A stretch of DNA of 64,000 bases from HKCCE3408 sp039183205. Its GTDB lineage: Bacteria > Pseudomonadota > Alphaproteobacteria > Rhodobacterales > Rhodobacteraceae. Below are positions 54,073 through 62,246 of the stretch, piece after piece. The notes beneath the pieces are model-generated. The model was not told where the DNA came from. It searched no databases and saw only the letters and a list, made by a program, of their open reading frames with translations. The DNA lies in assembly GCA_039183205.1 (NCBI GenBank), contig JBCDBR010000006.1, positions 80,193 to 144,192 on the forward strand. The letters are read 5' to 3'. Each line of letters opens with the position of its first letter. The stretch's first letter is position 1. Both the position numbers and the translations under genes were made by a program.

Positions 54073-54879
54073 AATGGCATCCTCCTTTGGGAAGGCGTTT
54101 GTCGTTTTCGTTTACTATCGGAATCTTCGCCGCGTCGCACCAAATCGGTTGTCGCCGAAACAATGCCGCACTTGCGTCGAAGGGCGGCTCAACCGGTGAT
54201 CTTCCAGACCGAGGCCGCATCTGGGGCCGGAGGCATCGCAACGGACGCATCGAAGCGTTGCCCAACAAAAGGCTGATCGCGGCATGCCGCTTTGTCCGCG
54301 AATTGCAAGTTTGCCGCCTGGTTTATTTCGCGCGTGCCACGGACGTCCAGACTGACGGGCCGCGCCGTAGCCATGATCATTGAAGTCGAACGTCCGTTAA
54401 GGGGCGCAAACGAGAATAAACCGATGCCGCTCCGCAGGGGTACTTCCGGTTGTTAAAACCAAACACAGCGAATTTGGCAGCATTAGCCCACCGGTTGTAA
54501 GAACCGAATTGCTGTTCATGGATTGAACCTCAACTCCGCTTTGTTTTTGGCACACATGGCATGCCGCAATGCGAACAGGATGAACACGCATGTCGGGGCG
54601 GACATTTCCCTAACCGCAACGACTGCAATGCTTTTTTGCACGATCCACTACGGCGATTTCGCGCGGGCCAACAGCGGTATTGAAAAGCTGACCGGTTCCC
54701 GCTTCGTCGTAACGCACCGGGTGCGACAGGATCTGATGCGCGCGTCCCCGGAGCGCGTGACCCAAGTCTGAACGGCGCGCAATGCGGACGGCTGGAATTT
54801 TTCGGCTCAGATGCCCGAGGCGGTGCGCGCATCACAATTGCGGCCCGCGAAGTCAGAGCCCTATCTTAGGAAGTGTCAT
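54073..54879. other. Region without an intact gene; decayed coding traces
   Basis: About 800 bp lie between the BLUF gene and PaaX. Several short ORFs on both strands lack good starts. Apart from the DUF2652-like trace at 54523-54771, I recognise no gene. A reading frame at 54777-54880 (NADGWNFSAQMPEAVRAS) may be a frameshifted continuation of that trace. Confidence 0.5.
54523..54771 (+). pseudogene. Possible remnant of a DUF2652/nucleotidyl-cyclase-like gene
   Basis: The 82-codon frame contains LFCTIHYGDFARANSGIEKL then TGSRFVVTHRVRQDLMRASP. This resembles the C-terminal half of DUF2652 proteins, in which a HyG motif is followed by a 'V..HRLLK' helix. An upstream CRNAN may be the remains of their CxCxxC segment. 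The N-terminal half is absent and the frame breaks at 54771, so the gene is probably dead. The match is from memory of the family pattern only. Confidence 0.3.
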
Positions 54880-55779
54880 TCACCCAGGATGGTCTTCCCG
54901 CCCAAAGCGATGCGGATCAAAGCCGTGCCAATGAGGGCGGGTTCCGCCTGAGAGGACTAACTTTTCGTCGAGAAACCTCTGCGATCGTGAAAACAATTGC
55001 CAATACACGTCCCGAAAAACCCGGCGCACCCGATCCTCGGGCCAGTCCTCAGGCAGATGCTGCAAAGGCAGGCTGGGATATGCGAGAACAAGCCGTCGCA
55101 CTTCATGCACAAGCAAAACGCGGCTAAAGAATGCATCTTGGGGCGTTTCGACATTCTGCGCCATGATCGCTAGCCTTTCGATGTCGCCCCACCAGGCAGC
55201 CAGCGCCTCGATGTTCCAGATCTCGGTCAGCTTCGCTGTATTGGTGAGCTCTCGCGCTTGAAAGACCGCGGTAATGGACGAGGTGAAACAGACCATGTCT
55301 GGAGATTGCAGCAGATCATTCGGCGCGACCTGCGGATGAATGAACAAACCGGGCGAAAAATGGCCAAAACCCCGCTGCTGAAGCGTGCGCCTGACAAGCT
55401 CGCGTTCGGCGGCGGTCTCCGGCTCCACGCGCACCAATAACCAAACGCCGTCCCAGCCGGGCACCGCATCCGTGTAAACACGCGCCTGAACGCGCTGCGT
55501 TTCCGGGCGATGCGCGTCTGACATCGACAGGTTGCGCCGACGACCGTCTTTTTCGGAGATAAGCCACCCTTCTGACACGAGACGCTGGATTGCCATCCGA
55601 ATGGCCTTCTCCTCGAAGCCCAGCGGCATCAAGAGCTGGGGCACACATCCCATCCAGACGCTTCCATCATAGGGAAGCAGCGCGTCGCCCCAAAGGGTGA
55701 CGATCAGTGACCTCAAGCGCGGCGCCGTCCTGATTTTGATCTCAAGCGCTGTTTCGATGCGGGGGACCTTCCAAGTCAC
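54880..55779 (-). CDS. PaaX-family transcriptional regulator
   Basis: The 299-aa protein starts at GTG 55779 or slightly inside. The order of elements is PaaX-like: winged-helix N-terminus (RSLIVTLWGDALLPYDGSVW, then IRMAIQRLVSEGWLISEKDG RRRN), a middle domain (WDGVWLLVRVEPETAAEREL) and the C-terminal AYPSLPLQHLPEDWPEDRVR. PaaX represses phenylacetate genes and responds to phenylacetyl-CoA. It diverges from the CoA-ligase operon, so an aromatic or other acyl-CoA made by that ligase may be the inducer. Confidence 0.9.
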   Translation of the reverse strand: MTWKVPRIETALEIKIRTAPRLRSLIVTLWGDALLPYDGSVWMGCVPQLLMPLGFEEKAIRMAIQRLVSEGWLISEKDGRRRNLSMSDAHRPETQRVQARVYTDAVPGWDGVWLLVRVEPETAAERELVRRTLQQRGFGHFSPGLFIHPQVAPNDLLQSPDMVCFTSSITAVFQARELTNTAKLTEIWNIEALAAWWGDIERLAIMAQNVETPQDAFFSRVLLVHEVRRLVLAYPSLPLQHLPEDWPEDRVRRVFRDVYWQLFSRSQRFLDEKLVLSGGTRPHWHGFDPHRFGREDHPG

Positions 55780-55835
55780 CGGGCTAGACGCCCTGCCCCT
55801 TAATTACAGAACGAAGGCGCATCGTCAAAATACAA

Positions 55836-55863
55836 CAAAATTCATGGACAATCACGAATTATG
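55836..55863. promoter_or_regulatory. Candidate PaaX operator
   Basis: CAAAATTC (55836-55843) and GAATTATG (55856-55863) form an imperfect palindrome with one mismatched pair and a 12-bp spacer, 31 bp before the CoA-ligase start. Its position between the divergent genes suits repression of the operon and autoregulation. Confidence 0.45.
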
Positions 55864-55894
55864 TTTTATGTTGGCCATCAGGTAGGAGAAGCTG

Positions 55895-57343
55895 ATGTTC
55901 CCACTCACCCAAGCATTGGCGCGTTCGGCTGTGCAATTTTCCCAAGCACCAGCCATGCTGGGCGAGGAAGAGACGTGGCACTTGCATGGCAAAAGGGTCG
56001 CGCAACGCGCGGCGATCCTGGCCGCGCGCGGGTTCAGCCGAGGCGATAGACTGGCCATCATCGGAAGAAATTCCGCTGAACAGGCGCGTGTCATCCACGC
56101 CTGCTACTGGGGCGGCTTCCTTCCCGTTCCGATCAACTGGCGTCTTTCTGCACGTGAAATCGCCGAACAGCTCGCCGATTGCGCGCCGACGCTTATCGTT
56201 ACGGACGAGGCTTTTGAGGACTTGTTGCCGGCTGATCTAAAGCGCAAACACGTCTTATGGCGCGCCTTGACCGATGACGCCGCCGGCGTGATTGACGCGG
56301 TCGACGCCAACGCGGATGATCCGGCGCTGCTCATCTATACTGGCGGCACGACCGGGCGGGCCAAGGGCGTTGTGCTCAGCCACGGCAATATCGTGGCCAA
56401 CGCGTTTCAGGTCGGCGCGCATATGCGTTTTACCGGGCAAAGCCGGTATCTGCATGTCGCACCAATGTTTCATTCAGCCGATCTACTGGGCACGGCCGTG
56501 ACGATATTGGGCGGAGCCCACGCATTCCTTCCGGAATTCTCGCCAAAGGCGTTTGTGGAGGCTGTCGACCGGCATCGCATAACCCACACGATGCTGCCGC
56601 CGACGGCGATCCGTTTTCTGCTTGAAAGCGAAGACACGCCCCAGCACGGCACGCTGAAGGTGCTCATCTACGGCTCCTCGGCGATGGACGCTGCGTCGAT
56701 CGTTGCAGCCTGCGACCGGTTCGAGGACGTCTCGCTTTTACAGGGCTACGGGCTGACGGAGACATCGCCCTTGCTCACGATCCTCGGGGCCGAGGCGCAT
56801 CAGCGCATCCTGTCGGGGCAAGATGTGCTGGCCGGAAGCGCGGGGCGCGCATTGGCGGGGGTCGAGCTGAAGTTGGTGGATGGCGAGGTCCTCGCACGCG
56901 GGCCGAACATCGCGTGCGCCTACTGGAACCGGCCCGAAGAGACCGCGCAATCCTTTCAGGACGGATGGTTCCGTACCGGTGATTTGGGGAGAATTGATGA
57001 CGCCGGGTATCTCTATTTGCTGGGTCGATCCAAGGACATGATCGTGACCGGCGGAGAAAATGTTTACGCAATCGAAGTGGAGCGGGTGCTGGCAATGCAC
57101 CCTGCCATCCGCGAAGCCGCCGTAATCGGCTTACCTGATCCGACCTGGGGCGAGACGGTAGCAGCTGTGATCGTAGCCGGCGAACAGCCCGTCGACACCG
57201 ATGAAATTGTGCAGCATTGCCGGGCTCATCTTGGCGGCTTCAAAGTGCCCCGGCGTATTATCCTTCGGGATGATCTGCCCCGTTCCGCTCTGGGCAAAGT
57301 GCTCAAGCATGTCCTGAAAAAGGATGTGGAGGGCACGGCATGA
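55895..57343 (+). CDS. Class I adenylate-forming acyl-CoA synthetase
   Basis: The 482-aa protein has a strong TAGGAGAAG before ATG 55895. Motifs are LIYTGGTTGRAKGVVLSHGN, LQGYGLTETSPL, GEVLARGPNIACAYWN, LLGRSKDMIVTGGENVYAIE and the lysine in SALGKVLKHVL. It activates the pathway acid to a CoA thioester. Its stop overlaps the next start (ATGA), so it is coupled to the Fe-S protein that follows. Confidence 0.9.
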   Translation: MFPLTQALARSAVQFSQAPAMLGEEETWHLHGKRVAQRAAILAARGFSRGDRLAIIGRNSAEQARVIHACYWGGFLPVPINWRLSAREIAEQLADCAPTLIVTDEAFEDLLPADLKRKHVLWRALTDDAAGVIDAVDANADDPALLIYTGGTTGRAKGVVLSHGNIVANAFQVGAHMRFTGQSRYLHVAPMFHSADLLGTAVTILGGAHAFLPEFSPKAFVEAVDRHRITHTMLPPTAIRFLLESEDTPQHGTLKVLIYGSSAMDAASIVAACDRFEDVSLLQGYGLTETSPLLTILGAEAHQRILSGQDVLAGSAGRALAGVELKLVDGEVLARGPNIACAYWNRPEETAQSFQDGWFRTGDLGRIDDAGYLYLLGRSKDMIVTGGENVYAIEVERVLAMHPAIREAAVIGLPDPTWGETVAAVIVAGEQPVDTDEIVQHCRAHLGGFKVPRRIILRDDLPRSALGKVLKHVLKKDVEGTA

Positions 57344-58377
57344 AACGGCGCTGGAAGGGCGAAGCCTGGGAAGCGCCGGACGATTGGCACGAGCATTTGC
57401 CGGAGATTTCTGGAAATGAAATCAACGGCGTGGGCGAAACCGAGCCGCGCCAGCCGACACAGATCTTCTGGCATCGTCGACCGGCCGATCAACCCTTTGC
57501 CGCAACGCAGGTCGCCGTGACCGAACGGTTCAATTCGGTTCCGGCCTTGGACGATGTTTATCGATATGCCGATCGCGGACCGCGAAAACTGCCCGAGCCC
57601 GCACAGGAACGTGTCATCCAAACCGCGGAGGTCTGGACTCAGAATGTCAAAGACTTCGTCCTGGGAGAAACAAGACACAGACCGGATGGGTATCCCCTGG
57701 AGGACTGTGCTGCCGAGATTGTCGGAATTGCCGATATAGACCCGATGTGGGTTTACGAAGGATACGTGTGCGACCTACCCCGAGTGATCATGATCGGCAC
57801 GGTGATGGATCACGCGCGCTTGATGCAATTGCCTGGTGACGATGAACAGGTCGAGGGCCAATTGGAGGTCGCAGATCAGTATAACCGTGGCGCGCGCGTT
57901 GCGAATTGGCTGGCGCATTGGCTTCGGTCTCAAGGATATCAGGCGCGGCCCCATGCCGGTCCTTGGGTTGGATCGCTGAATATGGTGCCCGCGGCGCTGG
58001 AGGCGGGATTTGGCGAGCTAGGGTGCCACGGGTCCATCATTCACCCGGTCTATGGGTCCTCGTTGCGCTTGGCGGCGGTTGAAACCGATATGCCGTTGGT
58101 CCCGGACGGGCCGCAGCGCTTCGGCGCGAACGAGTTTTGCCTGCGGTGCCAGGTTTGCAGCAATGCATGCCCACCACAGGCGATTAAGAAAGACAAAGAC
58201 TGGGTGCGCGGCGTGAAAAAATTCTACGTCGATTTCGACGCCTGTCTTCCCTACTTCAACGAGACATATTCCTGTGGCATCTGTGTTGCTGTTTGCCCTT
58301 GGTCCACGCCGGGTAAGGGGCCGAAATTGGCCGAAATATGGAAGCTCCGCATAACTGATGAAACCGAGGAAAAGTAA
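57340..58377 (+). CDS. Reductive dehalogenase/QueG-like 4Fe-4S protein
   Basis: The 345-aa protein resembles the catalytic part of RdhA-type reductive dehalogenases. Features are GIADIDPMWVY (130-139), an AGFGELGCHGSIIHPVYG segment (222-239), LAAVETDMPL, then two 4Fe-4S motifs: Cys267, 270, 273, 277 and Cys302, 312, 315, 319, ending in CPW. There is no Tat signal and no membrane anchor, so it is cytosolic, and it is shorter than respiratory RdhA. Cobalamin dependence is inferred from the fold family. The linked ferredoxin is a plausible electron donor. Confidence 0.75.
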   Translation: MKRRWKGEAWEAPDDWHEHLPEISGNEINGVGETEPRQPTQIFWHRRPADQPFAATQVAVTERFNSVPALDDVYRYADRGPRKLPEPAQERVIQTAEVWTQNVKDFVLGETRHRPDGYPLEDCAAEIVGIADIDPMWVYEGYVCDLPRVIMIGTVMDHARLMQLPGDDEQVEGQLEVADQYNRGARVANWLAHWLRSQGYQARPHAGPWVGSLNMVPAALEAGFGELGCHGSIIHPVYGSSLRLAAVETDMPLVPDGPQRFGANEFCLRCQVCSNACPPQAIKKDKDWVRGVKKFYVDFDACLPYFNETYSCGICVAVCPWSTPGKGPKLAEIWKLRITDETEEK

Positions 58378-58379
58378 CT

Positions 58380-58820
58380 GTGCCGGCCCGTTTCAAAGAA
58401 TGTGCCATCGCCGTGATGCGTCGGACGGAAAACGTTTTTTCCTTCCGAACAATACGGGACGCCAAACCCTATGGGCACGTCGTCCGGGTTGCATTGGTCC
58501 ATGGGTGTCGAACAGTCTCCGAGCTGAACTACGGTGGCGCGGGTGTTGGCGAAGATGTGGTCTTTGCCGCTTCGGTCGAGCAGCTTCTTTACCATCCGAC
58601 GGCAATACGTGAACCGTTCAAGTCCCAGGGCCGCCTCCGTGATCTTCTCGGGACGCCAATTTTTGGCCGGCTCAATCCAGACGCCTGCCAAGCGATGTTG
58701 CGCGGCAGCCTAGCAATGCTGATCGAATGTCGGGGCCTTTTTGAAGATCGCCGCTTTACACAAGGCTCGGGGAACGGGCCGGGAACGTTCGCCGTCGAAA
58801 AAGCGTGTGCCGAAGCATGA
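58380..58820 (+). CDS. Unknown 146-aa protein of the RdhA-like operon
   Basis: The start is GTG 58380, two bases after the previous stop, with GAGGAAAAG covering the end of that gene. The stop overlaps the ferredoxin start (ATGA). Third codon positions look coding. No signal peptide or membrane segment is seen, and I do not recognise the family. Notable pieces are ENVFSFRTIRDAKPYGHVVR, VALVHGCRTVSELNYGGAGV and REPFKSQGRLRDLLGTPIFG; cysteines are few. Its fixed place between two Fe-S genes suggests an accessory or maturation role. Confidence 0.7.
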   Translation: MPARFKECAIAVMRRTENVFSFRTIRDAKPYGHVVRVALVHGCRTVSELNYGGAGVGEDVVFAASVEQLLYHPTAIREPFKSQGRLRDLLGTPIFGRLNPDACQAMLRGSLAMLIECRGLFEDRRFTQGSGNGPGTFAVEKACAEA

Positions 58821-59155
58821 CATATGTTGTCACCGATAACTGTATCGCCTGCAAATACACCGATTGCGTCGAGGTTTGCCCCGTTGATTGCTTCTATGAG
58901 GGTGAGACCATGTTGGTCATCCATCCCGACGAGTGCATCGATTGTGGAGTCTGCGAGCCCGAATGCCCGGCCGATGCAATCCGGCCAGATACGGAACCCG
59001 ATATGGACCAATGGGTGGATTTCAATCGGAAATACGCCGATGCTTGGCCCGTGATTACGACCAAGAAAGACCCGCTGCCTGCCGCCGAGGACATGGACGG
59101 CAAAGCAGACAAACATCGAACACACTTTTCGCACGCACCAGGCCCGGGAGGCTGA
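58817..59155 (+). CDS. 7Fe ferredoxin (FdxA type)
   Basis: The protein is 112 aa from ATG 58817, coupled to the preceding stop. The N-terminal cluster motif CIACKYTDCVEVCPVDCFYE and the second motif CIDCGVCEPECPADAI match Azotobacter-type FdI, carrying one [3Fe-4S] and one [4Fe-4S] cluster. The C-terminal helix region is normal in length. It is the probable electron donor to the Fe-S enzyme at 57340. Confidence 0.93.
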   Translation: MTYVVTDNCIACKYTDCVEVCPVDCFYEGETMLVIHPDECIDCGVCEPECPADAIRPDTEPDMDQWVDFNRKYADAWPVITTKKDPLPAAEDMDGKADKHRTHFSHAPGPGG

Positions 59156-59286
59156 TGGTGACAAAGCGTCGCGTGAGACAAGCCATTTCCATGACCGGTT
59201 TCCGTACGACCCCGATTGGATTCAGGATACAAAATCCGAGACTTGGAAAAGGCAACTTGCACTACTCGCACCAACTGGGGAGATAA
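59155..59286 (+). CDS. Possible small ORF between ferredoxin and ThDP enzyme
   Basis: A 43-codon basic ORF (MVTKRRVRQAISMTGFRTTP start) begins in a TGATG overlap with the ferredoxin stop, with GGGAGG nearby. It ends directly before the ATG of the ThDP gene. The perfect fit to the gap is suggestive, but no family is recognised and chance is possible. Confidence 0.35.
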   Translation: MVTKRRVRQAISMTGFRTTPIGFRIQNPRLGKGNLHYSHQLGR

Positions 59287-60906
59287 ATGTACGTTTTTCA
59301 GTCTATCGCAAAAGCACTGGCCGAAAACGATGTGAAGACCGTGTTTGGCCTTATGGGAGATGCCAATCTCTTCATGGTCAACCACTTCGTACGCGAAGAA
59401 GGCGGGGCGTTTATCCCATTCGTCCATGAGGCTGGCACCGTGCTGGCGGCCTGCTGCTATGCACATGTGACGGGCGGGGTCGGCGTGGCCACTGTCACCC
59501 ACGGACCGGCCTTTACCAATTGCATCACCGCGCTCGTCGAAGGGGTCCGAAACAACGCCCAAATTGTGCTGCTCGCCGGGGACACCGCCGCTGAGGCAAA
59601 ACACAATCTCCAGAACATTGATCAACGGGAGCTGGCGAAATCGACCGGCGCGGGATTTGAGCAAGTGCGTTCTGCCGCGACCGCGGCCGAGGACATCGCG
59701 GTCGCCTTCCAGCGCTGCAAGGCGGAGAAGCGCCCCATCGTCGTGAACATGCCAGTCGATTTCATGTGGCAGGAGACCGACCACCAAGACCGCAGTCGCA
59801 AGACGTTCTCCGCCCCATCCATGGTGCCGGAAGGCGATGATTTCGATGACGCCATTGGAATGATCGCCTCAGCCAGACGCCCTTTAATCCTTGCCGGGCT
59901 TGGGGCGGCCGGCGCGCGCGCAGCGCTCATCCGCCTGTCGGAACGGCTGGAGGCACCGCTGGCGACAACCTTGTTGGGCAAAGAGATGTTCTTGGGTCAC
60001 CCTGCCAATATCGGCGTGTTTGGCACATTAAGCACGCCAGGGGCCTACGACATCATCGGCAGCTGCGATTGCGTGATCGTTTTTGGCTCCAGCCTTAGCC
60101 AATTCACGACGGATCAAGGCAAGCTTCTGATAGGTAAACGCGTGGTCCAAATCGACACGGATACCCGCGCAGTCGGCGGCATTTATCAGCCGGATGTGGC
60201 CCTGATCGCAGATGCGGGGCTAACGGCGCAGAATATCGTTCACTGGCTGAATGAGGCGGAGATCACCCCGTCGGGTTTCAGCCGAGAGATCGACCCTACA
60301 TCCGTCCTGAAGCACCCCGCCGGAGAGCAGCACAAGACGACCGAAGGCTTCGTGAACTTCGAGTTTGCGCTCGATCGTATGGATCGTGGCTTGCCGGCGA
60401 GGCGCACTGTCGTCTGTGATGGGGGCCGATTTGTCACCGAGGTTTGGTGCCGGATAGCAGCCACCGATCCGAGACATTTCGTGAAGAGCACGCGCTTTGC
60501 CTCGATCGGCCTTGGATTGCCCATGGCAATTGGTGCGGCGTGTGCCGATCCCGACCGGCCCACGCTCTGCTTTACCGGAGACGGCGGCTTCATGGCTGGT
60601 GGCCTCACCGAATTCAACACGGCAGTCCGCGGCAAGCTGGATCTGATTGTGGTGGTCTGCAATGACGCGGCTTATGGGGCGGAGCATATCCAGTTCAAAG
60701 ACCGGCAGCTTGATCCGTCCTTGTCCCAATTCGATTGGCCGTCTTTCGCCGAGACAGCCAACGCACTCGGCGGGGTCGGACTTGAGGTTGCAAATGATGA
60801 CGATCTCGAACGCGCGCTGGATGCTGTTGCAAAGCGTGACCCGACCAAGCCGATGCTGATCGACCTAAAGCTAGACCCCGACAACGTTCCGCGCATGCGT
60901 CACTGA
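59287..60906 (+). CDS. Thiamine-diphosphate-dependent decarboxylase/lyase
   Basis: The 539-aa protein has the three domains of the acetolactate-synthase/benzoylformate-decarboxylase family. The cofactor-activating Glu lies in FVHEAGTVLAA. The ThDP motif is GDGGFMAGGLTEFNTAVRG ending in CNDAAYG. GGGGAG precedes ATG 59287. Linked to a CoA ligase it could be a 2-hydroxyacyl-CoA or oxalyl-CoA-type lyase, or a 2-ketoacid decarboxylase. Direct assignment is not possible by eye. Confidence 0.85.
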   Translation: MYVFQSIAKALAENDVKTVFGLMGDANLFMVNHFVREEGGAFIPFVHEAGTVLAACCYAHVTGGVGVATVTHGPAFTNCITALVEGVRNNAQIVLLAGDTAAEAKHNLQNIDQRELAKSTGAGFEQVRSAATAAEDIAVAFQRCKAEKRPIVVNMPVDFMWQETDHQDRSRKTFSAPSMVPEGDDFDDAIGMIASARRPLILAGLGAAGARAALIRLSERLEAPLATTLLGKEMFLGHPANIGVFGTLSTPGAYDIIGSCDCVIVFGSSLSQFTTDQGKLLIGKRVVQIDTDTRAVGGIYQPDVALIADAGLTAQNIVHWLNEAEITPSGFSREIDPTSVLKHPAGEQHKTTEGFVNFEFALDRMDRGLPARRTVVCDGGRFVTEVWCRIAATDPRHFVKSTRFASIGLGLPMAIGAACADPDRPTLCFTGDGGFMAGGLTEFNTAVRGKLDLIVVVCNDAAYGAEHIQFKDRQLDPSLSQFDWPSFAETANALGGVGLEVANDDDLERALDAVAKRDPTKPMLIDLKLDPDNVPRMRH

Positions 60907-60965
60907 TCTCTGATCGGCTCCACCTGAGTGGTTCGCCTGCATAGTTTAGAGGCGAAGGATCAAAT

Positions 60966-61004
60966 ATGGGGACGAAACGTCACAAGCCTGGAGATATTGT
61001 CTAG
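60966..61004 (+). mobile_element. First codons of an IS3-type orfA, abutting inverted orfB
   Basis: ATG 60966 with GAAGGA upstream reads MGTKRHKPGDIV then TAG. That matches the start of IS3-family orfA proteins (KRHKPEEIV pattern). At 61001 it runs straight into the 3' end of orfB in the opposite orientation, so the element has been rearranged. Confidence 0.5.
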
Positions 61005-61815
61005 CACCCTCTGTCTGGGCCACTGATTTGGCGTTTTTCTAGTAATGTTTCAGGCACCGGCGGGCGCATGCCAAGCGCCTGATGCGGCCTAGTGTGGTTG
61101 TATTGCCTGAGCCAGTGATTGGTGACGATTTGGGCCTGCTTCGTTGTCGAGAACCACTCGGCATTGAGAACCTCTCTACGCAGCGTCCCGTTGAACCGTT
61201 CGTTGTATCCATTTTCCCAGGGTGAGCCGGGATAGATACGGATCGGCTCGATGCCAACACGTCTAAGCCAGTCCTGCATCGCTTCGGCAGCAAACTCCGG
61301 CCCGTTGTCTGATCGGATGTACTCTGGGGTGCCATGACGCAGGAGCAGCGGATAGAGCGCTTCCAAGACATCGTCGGCTCCCATCTTTGTCCGGACGGTT
61401 ACCGCCAACGCCTGCCGTGTGACCTCGTCCAGGACGGTCAGCATCTTGTAGCTGCGCCCATTGCTTAGCTTGTCGTGAACGAAGTCTATTGCCCACACGT
61501 GGTTTGGATGCGTGGGCCGCATTCGGATGATCGAACTGTCCTTGTGATAGAGCCGTCGTCGCTTCCGGTGTCGCTTTGGAAGCTGCAACCCCTCCTCACG
61601 CCAGAGCCGCTCGACCTTCTTGTGATTGACCCGTCAACCTTCAATGTGAAGCAACTCGGTGATCTTGCGATAGCCATATCGGCCGTATTGCTTCGCAAGC
61701 CTGATGATGGCCAACCGCAACGCATCATCGTCTCTCGGTGCTGGGCGATATTGTAGGGAGCTCCGCGCCACACCGACCACCCGGCATGTTCGCCGCTCAG
61801 ACGTGGCGAGCTTCT
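61001..61815 (-). pseudogene. IS3-family transposase orfB, interrupted by a nonsense codon
   Basis: On the minus strand one reading frame encodes the orfB region SERRTCRVVG, YGRYGYRKITELLHIEG, then a TGA at 61634-61636 where relatives have Trp, then RVNHKKVERLWREEGLQLP. The DDE integrase core (HPNHVWAIDFVHDKLSNGRS, IRSDNGPEFAAEAMQDWL, GSPWENGYNERFNGTLRREV) ends at 61001. The N-terminal coding part and most of orfA are missing. A single TGG to TGA change has split the frame, so it is inactive. Confidence 0.85.
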
Positions 61816-61826
61816 GGCGTGTGTGA

Positions 61827-62021
61827 ATGCTCGCCAAAGTCGCTAACGCAGAAAGCATCTCTGGCGATATCGGTACGGTCACGGCGATCGCGGAAGACAT
61901 TCAAGCCATCCGCGCAGGCAACACCAAAGGCCTTAAAACAACCAGGGCTCAGCAATATGCGGCGCTTTTCGAACGCAATACCCTGTTTCTGGGGCTTCAG
62001 AGACTAGAGGGGCTGCCTTGA
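61827..62021 (+). pseudogene. Possible gene tail next to the IS remnant
   Basis: A 64-codon frame next to the inner end of the transposase fragment reads AIAEDIQAIRAGNTKGLKTT then RAQQYAALFERNTLFLGLQR and stops. It has the look of a protein C-terminus whose front was lost at the IS junction. I cannot name the family. No ribosome-binding site precedes ATG 61827. Confidence 0.3.
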
Positions 62022-62246
62022 GACCGTCACGAAAGGCGGTGACACCGGTAAGCAAAATTATGTTAATCACATGGAGAACAAGCTGCGTTCAAGACCTCTT
62101 ATTGATACAAAACAACAGAAGCGGCAGCTATGGTTGCGTAACTTGATTTACTATCAGAAGACTAAGCTTGGTGACCTGGCCGCCAAGGGTAAATGCACCG
62201 CAACTTTTGGGGGAAGCAGTTTGCGCCAATGCAAACCCTTGGGCCG
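62022..62246. other. Intergenic region without recognised gene
   Basis: The stretch between the IS-linked fragment and the transferase gene holds only short ORFs without ribosome-binding sites. Nothing else is recognised. Confidence 0.5.

Noticed and set aside
58251..58691. A 146-codon minus-strand ORF of the same length as the unknown protein
   Set aside because: It overlaps the coding end of the Fe-S protein and opposes the operon. The plus frame has a ribosome-binding site and an ATGA overlap.
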